DNA of 64,000 nt from Saxidomus purpurata (lineage: Eukaryota > Mollusca > Bivalvia > Venerida > Veneridae), in the NCBI GenBank assembly GCA_022818135.1, contig JAFMSR010000009.1:19193779-19257778 (forward strand). The letters are read 5' to 3'. Made by a program: the position numbers and the translations under genes. Below, in pieces: positions 1-11,849 of the stretch. Below the pieces are notes generated by a model. That model was not told the origin of the DNA. It searched no databases and saw only the letters and a list, made by a program, of their open reading frames with translations. Numbering within the stretch: position 1 is the stretch's first letter; each line of letters opens with the position of its first letter.

Positions 1-254
1 GGCTGGTTCCAAGTCCCGCCGATTTAGTGAAGTCATACCTTTTACCTGGAGTTTCAAGGTCGCGAAAATATGTGACAAAGGAAAAAAAATGTTAATTTCT
101 CTCTTAGTAATTGCAAGTTTGTTAGAAGGACAAGATATATTGTTGTCTGTATAATGTTACTCATGTTAGCATTTAAAATGATGTTTGTGTTGTTTCGTCT
201 TTTATTCATTAATGTTACATTTATTGTACTTTGAAAATATTCACACCATCTTAA

Positions 255-870
255 GCACGCCGGGGGAACCCGCATATGAAGTGCAACATGCACTACCGTA
301 AAAATCATATGCGGAGCTTCCGGAACTCCATATGCGGATGAATTTAAAGGAAAAACAAGGTAGGTGACGTTACATCGGTCCATTTTTCATATAATCAAAG
401 AAGAATTGCAAAAAAACTCGAATGCTATTCGACCCTCACATAAATTCCGCGTCTCTCCATATATGTTGTTTGCTTGAACGTTTAGAAATGACAATGAAAT
501 CTTTGAACAAAGTGTCTGACAAATGTGAAAGAAAGTAGTCAACATTATTAATGATCATGTTTTTGTTGTAAATCGCATTTCTGGCGAGGTATGAACGAAG
601 AATATTAGAAAATATGTACATATATGCTCTTGTAAGAAAACAACATACACAAAATGATCTGGGAAGGAATTCCTGGGCTAAAATGTAGATGCACTACATA
701 TGTGCAGTGTGCACTCCATATGTGCTATAAGATGTTGTATGGGATTGTTCAAAACTCTCATGATTCATAACGTGCTATTTCTTGAGTTATTTTCAACAAA
801 GTTAAAATGATACACGAAAGAAGTCTGTTTATTGTAGCAAATGTCACTTGTAAAATTAGTTACAAGGAAA
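255..870 (+). repeat. Left inverted arm of the fold-back element
   Basis: This pairs with the right arm at about 2855-3449 at high but imperfect identity. Differences include small indels near the ends and scattered substitutions. Small ORFs at 436-621 and 2971-3180 are mirror shadows of this shared sequence and are not genes. Confidence 0.85.
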
Positions 871-1033
871 GAAAAGTTTGTTTGATACTGATATTATCAG
901 GAAAATTTCTTGTCCACCGCAAAAAATGTACGTCTCGGTGAACAAATATAGTCACACTGGGTTGAAATAAGATAAGATAAGGTAAGTTATATTTCTTGTC
1001 GGAAATACTACAAACAGTAAACAAAGCATGCGT

Positions 1034-2290
1034 TTACGCATAGCAGTTCATTGTAGGAAGAGGAGTAATCTTATACACAAATCTCAGAGCGCTTTCTTGT
1101 ATTTTTTTCCTTTTTTCAAGTATTTGTTTCAGAACAAAAGTGCCAAGCCATAGAGCAGAAATTGAAATTCGGCAAAATAAATGTGTGAAAATGTTCAGCT
1201 TTTTAAGTTTAATTAAATCTTTTCCAATTCGCTTCAAAATATTTCGTTGCCTTTCTGCCTTTTTACAGATTGTCAAAACTTAAAGAGACATTATGCACAT
1301 TTTTTTCAAGTAAAATCCAGCTGAAAATGGTGTGTGTACAAAAGTGTAGAGGAAATAATAACTTTTAACCCAATACACCAAACTCTTCCCGCTACCAGTA
1401 TGAAAAAATAACTTTCAAAATATTGATTTTCTTATTTGACTGGGAGTGTCAATTTAAGAACAGAACAACTGCATGCAGGAGTTGCTTCCCTTCTACTACC
1501 GAAATCTCTACCAACATCAACAACGACACGTTCAACTGTCATTTTATCAGTCCGATTTTTTTATATCTAAAGCACCAACTTCAAATACTAATGCGGCATA
1601 ATCATTAATTTAACACATTTAAATGCACAGCAACCAAAAATTGCTTTTATAAAACTGTCACCAAAAATACAGTTTGTGCGTAATATGCGCATAATGTCAC
1701 TTTAATTTGTAATCCGTATCTGTACCCAATAATTAAACTGTATCTTCACAGGATAGTTACTGGACCCTATGATAAAAACTGGACGTTTCAAAAATGATCT
1801 TTTGACTACTGCTATTGACTGAAACTTGTCTGGATTGGCTTGCATTTTGTTACATTTAAACCAGTCAAGAAGAACATTATTTTCAGTTTGCAAAACTTTG
1901 TATTAATGCATGAAAGTTTGGCGAATGAAATGACAAGGTGCTGTCGTCAGCATAGTTATTATAATGTATATGTATGAAACAAACGAATATCATTTATAAA
2001 TACATTAAACATTACCAGGCCTAAAATTGAACCTTGAGGCACACCTTCAGTTATACAAGTCCATGAGTTCAGACAAGCCATGTTATAACAATTTTGCTAG
2101 AATAATATTGTAAGGGAGGCAATCAAAGGCTTTAGGCAGATTCGTGATGACTGCTGCTACATACTCATTTTCGTCGAGGGCCTGCCTCAAGTCATCCAAC
2201 AATGTTAGTATTACAGTCTGGCAACCATGACCTTTCCTGAAAGCATAAAAATGTCAAAATTAGTGTCAACGTAAGTTGAAACTTGGTGAG
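1034..2290 (-). pseudogene. LINE (non-LTR retrotransposon) reverse-transcriptase fragment, dead
   Basis: Read on the minus strand the pieces fall in canonical non-LTR reverse-transcriptase order. First comes a KGHGCQT-like motif and KAFDCLPYNIILAKL (about 2100-2240), then GVPQGSILG followed by FINDI (about 1990-2045), the catalytic YADD (about 1950), DWFKCNKMQANPDKFQ (1800-1870), and finally ICKKAERQRNILKRIG with ALRFVYK (1080-1276). Stops and frame breaks disable it, and a MITE at 1284-1701 interrupts it. The motif style is of the CR1/Jockey superfamily; a finer clade cannot be assigned by eye. The TTATC-like repeats near 970-985 could be the remains of a LINE 3' tail. It lies between the arms of the fold-back element. 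Confidence 0.85.
1284..1701. mobile_element. MITE (418 bp) with TTAA target duplication, nested in the LINE fragment
   Basis: The ends are inverted repeats of about 17 bp: AGAGACATTATGCACAT on the left and, in reverse complement, AGTGACATTATGCGCAT on the right. Direct TTAA copies lie at 1280-1283 and 1702-1705. Removing the element brings the two halves of the LINE reverse transcriptase back together in one frame (…VQIRITN, a stop, then VLTICKK…). It has no coding capacity. Confidence 0.82.
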
Positions 2291-2854
2291 CTAAAAATCT
2301 ATAAAAGTTTTTGAAGGTATGGGCAGAATACTTACAGTTCTGTAATTAGATTGAAATAAAGCGTCACTTCTTTCTTAAAAAGACGTGTTACTTGTGCTTA
2401 TCTTTAATATATCTGGAAAATTGTTAGAGTAGATGGAGAATCTATTAAACTAGTAAGCGGTCCAATGAGTGAAAATTTACCACACTTAAGCATTTAACAT
2501 ATATTTAATAGCCTCACATTAAACTTATCAATTATTTTAGATAATGGTATCTTCATTTATAGGCACAAAATTAAAACTGTTTTGGGAGAAATTCCTATCA
2601 TGAATTTTGTTCAAACTGGGATGGTCTTGTGGGTTAAACGTTGCCGATGTGAAATATAATTGCTGGGCCCTTCCGCCAGTGAAAGACATTAATCCTTGTG
2701 CTACACAGTGTACACTAAAACTTTTAGCTCACATTCCGGAGAAGGGGTCAAGTGAGCTTTTGTGATAAAAATCTTATTTCGTTAATGCTGATGTATATAA
2801 ACGCGTGTAAAGCCATATATCACAATAAGTTAAGCTACTAGTATCACACTATTC

Positions 2855-3449
2855 TTTTGCTTGTTAAAATTTTACATATGACTTTGCTACAATAAACGGA
2901 TTTCTATTAGTGTATCATTCTAACTTTGTTGAAAATAACTCAAGAAGCAGTGCGTTATGAATAATAAGTTTTGAACAATCCCATACGTCTTATAGCACAT
3001 ATGGAGTGCACACTGCGCATATGTAGTGCTCTACTTTTTGCCGAGGAATTCTTTCCCAGATATTTTTGTGTATGTTGTTTTCTTCCAAGAGCATATATGT
3101 ACATATTTTCTAATATTCTTCGTTCATACCTCGCCAGAAATACGATTTATAACAAAAACATGATCATTCATAAGTGTTGACTACTTTCTTTCACATTTGT
3201 CACACACTTTGTTCAAAGTTTTCATTGTCATTTTTAAACTTTCAAGCAAACAACATAACGGGAGATGCGGAATTTATGTGAGGGTCGAATAGCTTCGAGT
3301 TTTTTTGCAATTTTTCTTTGATTATATGAAAATGGACACATGTAACAGCACCTACCTTGTTTTTCCTTTAAATTCATCCGCATATGGGTTCCGGAAGCTC
3401 CGCATATGATTTTTACGGTAGTGCTGTGCCTTCAAGCGGGTCCCCCGGG
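2855..3449 (-). repeat. Right inverted arm of the fold-back element
   Basis: Reverse complement of 255-870. The end abuts TTAA at 3450-3453, after which the sequence matches the copy-B locus from 10105 onward. Confidence 0.85.
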
Positions 3450-3782
3450 TTAAGAATGTTATAAAACGAGGTACCTTTATCACAAGGAAAAGCCTTTACG
3501 TCTTAATTAGGTACAAGGAAACTTTTCAAGAACTTTAGTTTTTTTACCTTCCCGTCGCATCCACTATGGTTCCGTGGAAGTCCCTTAACACTTTGAAAAT
3601 CAATCGTAGGTTATAATATCACAAAAATTGAGAAAACCTAGGACTCGATTTGGAAAAATAATGTTTGCGCTTCAACTAATTTTATATCATTCTGACATCG
3701 AATGCGCACCCCTACACTATATGTCAATTTAGGCAAATGACAATCAGAATGGCTTCGAAATATAACAAAAAACGAAAAATAC

Positions 3783-4075
3783 CTACAGCCACGTTTCAAG
3801 AACCTTAAACTGTTCTGCTCCCCAGTAAAAGAAGCACAACCGGTGCACAGGTGCGTTTTAGGGTTGTAGACAATGCTTAAACAGGTTGGATAATCCAAAC
3901 ACTTTATCGCACATTTCGGTACGTTTGTAACAATGTTGAACACTACATTGTATTCTCTACATGCGTATCCATGTAACCCAACATCCTTTATAAACTTCCT
4001 AAAATCAACTGCATGACAAAATCCGTACAGGAAAATAACATGTACTGTAAACGACGAGAACCACGCCCTGAACAT
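3783..4075 (-). CDS. PAN/WSC secreted protein, copy A: exon 1 (signal peptide plus PAN domain), rest off-window
   Basis: The exon starts at ATG 4073-4075 with a G at -3. It encodes a hydrophobic signal peptide ending around GFCHA, then a PAN/apple-like domain with the cysteine pattern YAC…VPKCAIKC…PTCLSIVYN…HLCTGC…RGC. It ends at a GT donor (TGTAG|GTATTT) shared by all four copies, leaving phase 2. Reading on past the donor gives a longer open frame to 3638 that is probably intronic. PAN modules bind proteins or carbohydrates in secreted proteins; ligand and role here are unknown. The fold-back element sits just downstream, in the intron. By comparison with copy B, the remaining exons would lie beyond the left edge of the window. 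Confidence 0.72.
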
Positions 4076-5167
4076 TGCTAGACCGCAAACAATATTTCTG
4101 ACGGTTTGTCACGATTTTACATGTAGCAGTCTCAAAGAATAGATATTGCTAACAATCCTTCTTATCAAATAAAAGAAGCCACGGCAGCTTGACCTGTTGA
4201 CGGGACTATAAACAGTCTAATGATGACAATCTTAAATCACTCTAGCATTTTATTAACCTTTTACAGTGTATTGATAATAAATATTGATGAGCCCTGGTAA
4301 GGTAGCCACAACAAACTGTAAATAACATTCTGATTCATAACCATAACTATTGCCTTAAAATCAATGAGACCAAACAAGAATTATGTTTACAGATTTTCAA
4401 ACTCGAACATGATATTACTACCAAAACAATGGATATACGATGCTTTAACATTCTACTAAAGCCGTTGGCAAACCGCTTTTACTCCTGACTCATGTTACTA
4501 CACAGAAGATATACGCAGCCGTGTCACAAGGAAAGTACATGTACGTGAACTTCTTTGAGGCAATGACCTTCGACCTTTTTACCTCATTATACAGTACATG
4601 TACAATACCAAACAAGAGCCAAGCTTTCCTTGATGGAACTACAAAAAGGTCAGACTCCCATGCAAAAATGTACGTGTAGATGGCAAAAACATCAATCACA
4701 TCAGCAAACACTTCAAGGAGGCGATTCTGAAAGCTGCACACAAGTTTATTCTTCGAGGACCCCGGACAGACTAAAAGCTATACTGGAGTAAATTTGAGTC
4801 ACAATCTAGCAGTGGAACAAGTCTTATCTGTTCAACAGAAAACCAAAAGCCAGAGTTGGTGGGATACAGAGTCGTAAGTTCTTACAACGAAATGGCGGCC
4901 CACAAGGTGCATTGTCATCCCCTCCATTTCTCCTTATTATTGTGATTGTATTTCATTTTTAATGGAGCTTACATGTTTTCACTTCGGTTTATTTCTCTTT
5001 TTTTAAAAATTTAGATTGGCACTTGACGTCGAGAAGAGTTGATGATTGCACTTAGTACATGGTAAGTTGACAAGACATAACTTCTCAAACCGTACCATTC
5101 ATGCAGAAGATATATAGCCTGTAAATAGCACGATAAAACACGGTTTTCTGTGTCATCATACTGATGT

Positions 5168-5377
5168 TTAACTATTGAAAAGATTTGTAGCAGTTCGGTG
5201 ATGTTTGTATAGAAATGGCTCATGGATTTTCATTTCTAGGTCTTGATCATCGTCGAATACCCACGTTCCCCTCTTTACGCTATGCTTCATCGGAGTGGTA
5301 ACGGAATATTTAACGGGGTCTTGATATCTAGGCTGTCTAATTAAAAAACATTTAGAATAATATGGGAAATGCATCAA
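5168..5377 (-). other. Small open frame conserved in both tandem units (hypothetical)
   Basis: 69 codons, ending …TNLFNS. The same frame is open in the duplicate at 11850-12059 with only a few substitutions. The protein looks non-repetitive (PVKYSVTTPMKHSVKRGTWVF), and I do not recognise a family. Because the duplication is recent, conservation of the frame is weak evidence. It lies upstream of PAN copy A and could be an exon of another gene. Confidence 0.25.
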
Positions 5378-7637
5378 TTTGTAGATAAAATATTGTAATA
5401 TTTTGTAAATTGAAATTAATATGTGACGAGGCTATTCAGCCTAGTAAATTGAGTAAACCTTTATTCTGCTAATTTAACCGACTTGTTTACATACGCTAAA
5501 GGTAGGCGATGCGTCCGCTACTGACAGAGGTGGAGTGAATGAGACGTTTAACGAATCATGGAAATTTCTCAAAAATATCTACAAGACTAGTTTTGTTTAA
5601 GATGAATTGTTAGAGAGACTGTATTTGTCTTGAGTTTTTTATATGTATAGTACAGATGTACAAGCGATTTTAACAATATTTTACGAATGCCTCTGTATCG
5701 TTGTTTTACTTCGGCATAGGAGTATGTCGCCCTTTCAAGCGCCTCCAACAAATAAAACAGAATGAAGCAGTTTATTTTGTGTTTTGTTTTAAAAGAGCTG
5801 TCGGGACTTCAAGGGACATAAACCGAGTTTTAGACTTGCCTACATCTCTCTAAGCACAACCTAGTGTGAAGTAGTTGGATAAGTTTAACGCCCGTCTCAA
5901 ACGTATTTTGGTCATTTTTACAAGCGGGCAGTATACCTACATGTAACCATCGTTTCTGTGAAGAACCAGTACTAGATCCACTTTCCTCCGCAAGAAACTG
6001 CCAACTTTCTCACATAAAGAGACATGGTCGGAACATGTAGCATGTACCCATAACCTTCAAGCTATGAGAGGTTACAATGATTTCAAGTCTGCGACCCTAA
6101 CAACTCGACCACGGAGGCGGGCCATTGTGAAACCATAAATGTTCGTGGACCACCAATTTCAATAATTTCATCAAATACCACCTGACAGTACTTTTATCCT
6201 AAAACCCAAGAAAATCCATGAATTCAAGTATCAATGAAAGTACATTTCAAAAACATCAAAGACATTTTTATTCCAGCGAATTTATATGCTTTACAATATG
6301 TTAATAATATATAACGTACATTACAAATGAGTTTAATTAATGAACTTTCCTAACACTACGACATACTGCAGTTTGATATGGTTACTAATATTTCATGCAG
6401 TTTGAGACACACTCATTGTATAAAGCTCAGTAATATACATGTAGTTCATTGTGAGAACAGTTCTTAAGCGACAAGACATACATCAGCTTTCATTTTGTTG
6501 TGTTTTTTTCATCGGAAGTGAAGTCAGACATTGGTTTCATGATGGCATCCTTGATAAACAGTGTGTAACATTAATTTGATCAGGTGACTGCCAGATACTT
6601 CTTTTCCATTTTCGTTTGTGAATACCTAATGTTTTCTGAAAAGAAATTCAATACAATGTAGCTACAATTGTCAAATCAGTTGATTATTTAAGACGTTTTG
6701 GCACGACAAAGTACTGCATTTTTTATGTATGACCACATGTAAATGAGTACCTATAAAATACAGATTAAAGTAATATTTTCCGTGTTTTATAGCAGAAAAA
6801 TATATAATAAATTCACGTTTCTAATCCATTAATTAGTATATTCGCTTGATATAATCAGTTTTATTGACACTTTGGTGCTGACATATAAGACTGCGTGCTC
6901 TCATAAACAGCACGCTCCAAAAGCGACAAATCATACTTTGAGGCTTCATAAATCATTTAAAGGTGCCACAAAACGCTTGAAATCTTATAAACATCTTTAG
7001 ACTGGGCTTTAATAATAGGGGAAGAAAATATGCTGCGTAGTTTCTTGTTGCATATGCATTGTTGATAAACCTTTTATAACTGGTAATATTTCCTTATGCA
7101 TGACACTCTTATCATATTATAGGGTAGTTAGATCAAAACGTCTTGATTTGTTTATGAGACAAGAAATTTAGAATTGCACGCAGAGACATTTGGTGCCGCC
7201 TTGAAAGTATTACAGTCTGAGGTGTCATGTTAACTAAGATACTATTTCTGGTACTACATAATAGTCACTAGATAACAGATGTCAAATCTTGTTAACATTT
7301 TTGTCATTTATTGTTCATAGTTGAGCCATTCTGCTCATACTTTTCCGATAAAGACATAACAAAGATTCTGATTTGCAAGAGAAAACATAGAAAATTAACG
7401 TTTGTATCGTGTTTAGTTTAGTTATACGCGGGGTAAAAAAACATTTTAAACGGGCGACAAACACGAAGAAAAATTAGAGTCTATACCCTGAATGTGACCC
7501 TTAGGCTACGACCATTATGTTTTCCTCGGATTTTACCGTTGTTTTACAATAAGTTAAACGTACATTCACAGCTCAGTGCTCGAAATCGGACTATAGAAAT
7601 GTATGAGAATTCATGTAGAATAAGAAGAATCACCTGT

Positions 7638-7778
7638 CTATCCACCAGTATTATACAGCGAGCCTCCACATTTCTGACTCGAATCTCCGTGACAGTTGAA
7701 GTTACACTCCGCATCCGGGACTTGAGCATTTAACTGTGTATAGTTATGATTGTTTCCACAGAAACACTGCACACCGTA
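7638..7778 (-). CDS. Copy B exon 4: second half of WSC domain and stop
   Basis: Begins after acceptor CACTTTACAG with YGVQCFCGNN, continues with DAECNFNCHGDSSQKCGG and ends in TAG at 7638-7640. The two short ORFs around 7494-7733 on either strand are other-frame shadows of this exon. Confidence 0.72.
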   Translation of the reverse strand, partial: YGVQCFCGNNHNYTQLNAQVPDAECNFNCHGDSSQKCGGSLYNTGG

Positions 7779-10743
7779 CTGTAAAGTGAATTAGAAATAT
7801 ATATGTCAAATACATGTACATGTACAATGTACTCTGATCACGCATGCAACCATTTGCTGAGCGTTTAAATGATATCAACCGGTTTAGATACGCAAATGTG
7901 GCAACATATTTATTTTAACAGTATTATCGTGTTTCAAATTTATTCAAATTTCATACACAACAAAAACAATATAAAATTGAATTCTTGTAAAAGTTTCAAT
8001 AATTCATCGCAAAAAATGACTTAAATAGAAATAAAAACAATAGCGTCATTCAAATAAAAATGTTCAACAGGGTAAATCTTTGCGTTTCTAAATCGGTTAT
8101 TATATATATATATATATTAAGTGTACTACATGTAACTGGTACTTTAATGTCCCATGATCATTTTGTGTAAGCTCGAATACAATGTGTTCTTTTTACTCAA
8201 CAAACAAAGCCGACTTGCGCATTTCTTTTGTATTCAAGTGGTTTCTTCACGAATAGCGTATCTTATTCAAGTGGTTTCTTCACGAATAGCGTATCTTATT
8301 CAAGTGGTTTCTTCACGAATAGCGTATCTTATAAGCTCACCTTACACGTCATCATACGTGTGAGTTTTGTTTTACTCTGGCGAAAGAAGGACCTCTTTTA
8401 CTTCATGATTATTTCAGTCTGATTTAAATTAATAAACTATAATTCAATTAATACTAAATTTAATTACTCTGGACTGCGACAGAAGTTCTTACAACTTAGA
8501 TCGCTCTCGAGGTTCACTCAAGATGGAAGCAACCTCACAGAGAGGGACAGAGGCAATGTTGAAAAATTTGTGTCTTGCCTAAACACACTTCCAGTACGTG
8601 GCACTGGATCGAACCCTGGACTCTCCAATCCTGAGGCGAACGCGTTACCATTGGACCAAGACGGCTTGATAGCAATTTGGAAGGTTCAAAAACATTAATA
8701 TGTTAATTGTTGTAAAATCAATTTCAATCAATTTGAAAATAAATCCCCCTTTCTAACCATTGACGGGGAAAATAAACGGCGTTACCCGAAAGGAGCCTGA
8801 ATAAAAAATGAAAAAAAAAAACAACAATAAATCAAATAAAATGATTAATACATGCCTGCGACACAACTTCTTACAACTTAGATTATTCGCTATCGAGGCT
8901 CGCTCAAGATGGAAGCAATCTCGTAGAGAGGGAGAGAGGCAGTCTTTAAATGTTTGTGTCTTGCCTAGACACACTACCAGTAAGTGGGCACTGGATCGAA
9001 ACCGGGACCCTCCTCTGCTGAGGCGAACGCGCTACCATTGCAGCAAGACGGCTCAATAGCAATCTGGAAGTTTCAAAAACATTAATGTGACAATGATTGT
9101 AAAAATTTAAATCTATTTAGTAATGCTTTAAATATTTAAATCGAATAAAATGATTAATACATGCCTGTGTTAATGTATATGCAAAGTCATTGGTTAAACA
9201 ATGATTAACACATGTCTCTGTTGTCATGGAAGAGATTAAAACGTATGAAGTATTCTGAGTACGGGGACAATCGTCGAAACATCCAATGTACTCATCTGAA
9301 AGTGACATTGTAAACAATCAAACACTTTACCTTTTACAATGTACACAGACGTATGAAAGCGTTCTTCCGGCTCAATGTACAGCTTGTCCCAAACAAGACT
9401 TGGCAGTTTGAAATAATTTACAGTTCACTGCCGTATATTTTCATGAATTAAACACATTTTAAGCTTTTTTATATTAGAAAGGCTTAAAGCTCGTAAAGAA
9501 ATATCAATATTACATTACACTAAAACATTAAGGGTCTTCCACTTTTACCATTGCACTTTCATCAATAATGAAAAAAAACTTCAAAATCTCTCTAACGGCA
9601 AAATGCAGTTCAATAAAACTTTGCACAAATAAATGGTATTAAAGTTTCTTTATTTTACATATGTTAAGAAATGTTATGACAGTATAGAAAAATAGCTAGA
9701 CCTAAAAGCTCCGTAAAATCACATTCACATCCTAACGCAAACACTAAATAACACAGAACATCCTTTTAAATGCCAACGTAAGTAATATAACACTGACAAC
9801 AATATATTTTGTCCTTTTGTCAAACACACGTATATAAATGAGATATTTGTAAAATGGTGTTATACCTGGAGTTTCAAGGTCGCGAAAATATGTGACAAAT
9901 GAAAAAAATGTTAATTTCTCTCTTAGTAATTGCAAGTTTGTTAGAAGGACAAGATATATTGTTGTCTGTATAATGTTACTCATGTTAGCATTTAAAATGA
10001 TGTTTTGTGTTGTTTCGTCTTTGCGTTTGGGTGTTAATAGAATTTGAACTTTTATTCATTAATGTTACATTTATTAGACTTTGAAAATATTCACACCATC
10101 TTAAGAATGTTATAAAACGAGGTACCTTTATCACAAGGAAATGCCTATACGTCTTAATTAGGTACAAGGAAACTTTTCAAGAACTTTAGTTTTTTTAGCT
10201 TCCCGTCCCGTCCCATCCACTATGGTACCGTGGAAGTCCCTTAACACTTTGAAAATCAATCGTAGGTTATAATATCACAAAAATTGAGAAAGACTAGGAC
10301 TCGATTTGGAAAAATAATGTTTGCGCTTCAACTAATTTTATATCATTCTGACATTGAATGCGCACCCCTACACTATATGTCAATTTAGGCAAATGACAAT
10401 CAGAATGGCTTCGACAGATAACAAAAAACGAAAAATACCTACAGCCACGTTTCAAGAACCTTAAACTGTTCTGCTGGACATCCTGCTCCCCAGTAAAAGA
10501 AGCACAACCGGTGCACAGGTGCGTTTTAGGGTTGTAGACAATGCTTAAACAGGTTGGAAAATCTAAACACTTTATCGCACATTTCGGTACGTTTGTAACA
10601 ATGTTGAACACTACATTGTATTCTCTACATGCGTATCCATGTAACCCAACATCCTTAACAAACTTCCTAAAATCAACTGCATGACAAAATCCGTAAAGGA
10701 AAATAACATGTACTGTAAACGACGAGAACCACGCTCTGGTCAT
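7638..10743 (-). CDS. Secreted PAN plus WSC domain protein, copy B (four exons, intact model)
   Basis: Exons on the minus strand: 10439-10743, 9331-9398, 9165-9295 and 7638-7778. Together they total 645 nt, or 214 codons plus a stop, with matching phases at every junction. Exon 1 gives a signal peptide and a PAN/apple domain. Exon 2 is a short linker (VWDKLYIEPEERFHTSVYIV). Exons 3 and 4 make one WSC domain, with DEYIGCFDDC, TETCVNHC and DFAYTLTQ in exon 3 and YGVQCFCGNN, DAECNFNC and QKCGG in exon 4. The intron between exons 3 and 4 uses a GC donor (CACAG|GCATGT). WSC domains are putative carbohydrate-binding modules, so an extracellular lectin-like role is plausible but inferred. The stop lies only a few bases before a possible donor (ACAG|GTG), so alternative 3' splicing is possible. 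Compared with C and D, exon 4 lacks 12 nt that include a cysteine codon. Confidence 0.72.
8232..8330 (+). repeat. Three perfect 33-bp tandem repeats
   Basis: Units begin at 8232, 8265 and 8298 (each starting ATTCAAGTGGTTTCTTCACG) and are identical. Paralogous sites near 14650 and 29920 have a single diverged unit, so this is a recent local expansion. Because 33 is a multiple of 3, overlapping short ORFs appear here; they are not genes. Confidence 0.9.
8472..8667 (-). mobile_element. tRNA-derived SINE (family 1)
   Basis: On the minus strand the head begins AGCCGTCTTGGTCCAATGG (box A region) followed by GGGTTCGATCC (box B). A shared body ends near AAGTTGTAAGAACTTCTGTC. It is one of two adjacent copies in the intron between exons 4 and 3 of PAN/WSC copy B. 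Confidence 0.75.
8857..9053 (-). mobile_element. tRNA-derived SINE (family 1), second tandem copy
   Basis: Same head and body as 8472-8667. The flanks are also repeated, so the SINE and its surroundings were duplicated in tandem (about 380 bp). Copies C and D have only one. Confidence 0.75.
9165..9295 (-). CDS. Copy B exon 3: first half of WSC domain
   Basis: 131 nt after acceptor ACTTTCAG. It encodes DEYIGCFDDCPRTQ, then TETCVNHC and FAYTLTQ, ending in phase 0 at CACAG followed by GC instead of GT. The equivalent exons in C (15142-15272) and D (31684-31814) have the same length and the same GC donor. Confidence 0.72.
9331..9398 (-). CDS. Copy B exon 2: linker between PAN and WSC domains
   Basis: 68 nt between an acceptor (GCCAAG|TCTTG) and a strong donor (GTAAAAG|GTAAAG). 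It enters in phase 2 and leaves in phase 1, which is exactly what exons 1 and 3 need. The joined codons give Ser at the 5' junction and Asp of DEYIGCF at the 3' junction. In copies C and D the matching segment is 10 nt shorter and its frame is broken. Confidence 0.65.
10439..10743 (-). CDS. Copy B exon 1: signal peptide and PAN domain
   Basis: 305 nt, ATG at 10741-10743, donor TGTAG|GTATTT, phase 2 out. It is nearly identical to the copy-A exon but has four more codons (QDVQ region). The open frame continues to 10294 only as intron read-through. Confidence 0.75.
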
Positions 10744-11849
10744 TGCTAGACCGCAAACAATATTTCCGACGGTTTGTCACGATTTTACATACGGCAGTCT
10801 CAAAGAATAGATATTGCTAACAATCCTTCTTATCAAATAAAAGAAGCCACGGCAGTTTGACCTGTGGACGGGACTATAAACAGTCTAATGATGACAATCT
10901 TAAATCACTCTAGCATTTTATTAACCTTTTACAGTGTATTAATAATAAATATTGATGAGCCCTGATAAGGTAGCCACAACAAACTGTAAATAACATTCTG
11001 ATTCATAACCATAACTATTGCCTTAAAATCAATGAGACCAAACAATAATTATGTTTACAGATTTTCAAACTCGAACGTGATATTACTACCAAAACAATGG
11101 ATACACGATGCTTTAACATTCTACTAAAGCTGTTGGCAAACCGCTTTTACTCCTGACTCAGGTTACTACACAGAAGATATACACAGCCGTGTCACAAGGA
11201 AAGTACATGCACGTGAACTTCTTGGAGGCAATGACCTTCGACCTTTTTACCTCATTATACAGTACAATACCAAACAAGAGCCAAGCTTCCCTTGATGAAA
11301 CTACAAAAAGGTCAGAGTTAATACAATGAACGTATCGATAACCCATGCAAAAATGTACGTGTAGATGGCAAAAACATCAATCACATCAGCAAACACTTCA
11401 AGGAGGCGATTCTGAAAGCTGCACACAAGTTTATTCTTCGAGGACCCCGGACAGACTAAAAGCTATACTGGAGTAAATTTAAGTCACAATCTAGCAGTGG
11501 AACAAGTCTTATCTGTTCAACAGAAAACCAAAAGCCAGTGTTGGTGGGATACAGAGTCGTAAGTTCTTACAACGAAATGGCGGCCCACAAGGTGTATTGT
11601 CATCCCCTTATTATTGCGATTGTATTTCATTTTTAATGGAGCTTATATGTTTTCACTTCGGTTTATTTCTCTTTTTTAAAAATTTCGATTGGCACTTGAC
11701 GTCGAGAAGAGTTGATGATTGCAATTAGTTTACATGGTAAATTGACAAGATATAACTTCTCAAACCATACCATTCATGCAGAGTGAAGAAGATATATAGC
11801 CTGTAAATAGCACGATAAAACACGGTTTTCTGTGTCGTTATACTGATGT

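Larger units (their letters stand above)
255..3449. mobile_element. Fold-back DNA transposon with inverted arms of about 600 bp and a TTAA target duplication
   Basis: The sequence from 255 to about 870 returns in reverse complement from about 2855 to 3449 (for example the shared segment around CTACCGTAAAAATCATATGC). The outer ends are GC-rich (GCACGCCGGGGGAACCCGC on the left, the complement of GCGGGTCCCCCGGG on the right). TTAA flanks both ends, at 251-254 and 3450-3453. The duplicated locus has the empty site at 10101-10104, where the two flanks join across one TTAA, so insertion and target duplication are seen directly. No transposase ORF is visible. The interior holds a dead LINE fragment. 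TTAA targets are typical of piggyBac-type transposases, but family assignment is inference. Confidence 0.88.
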
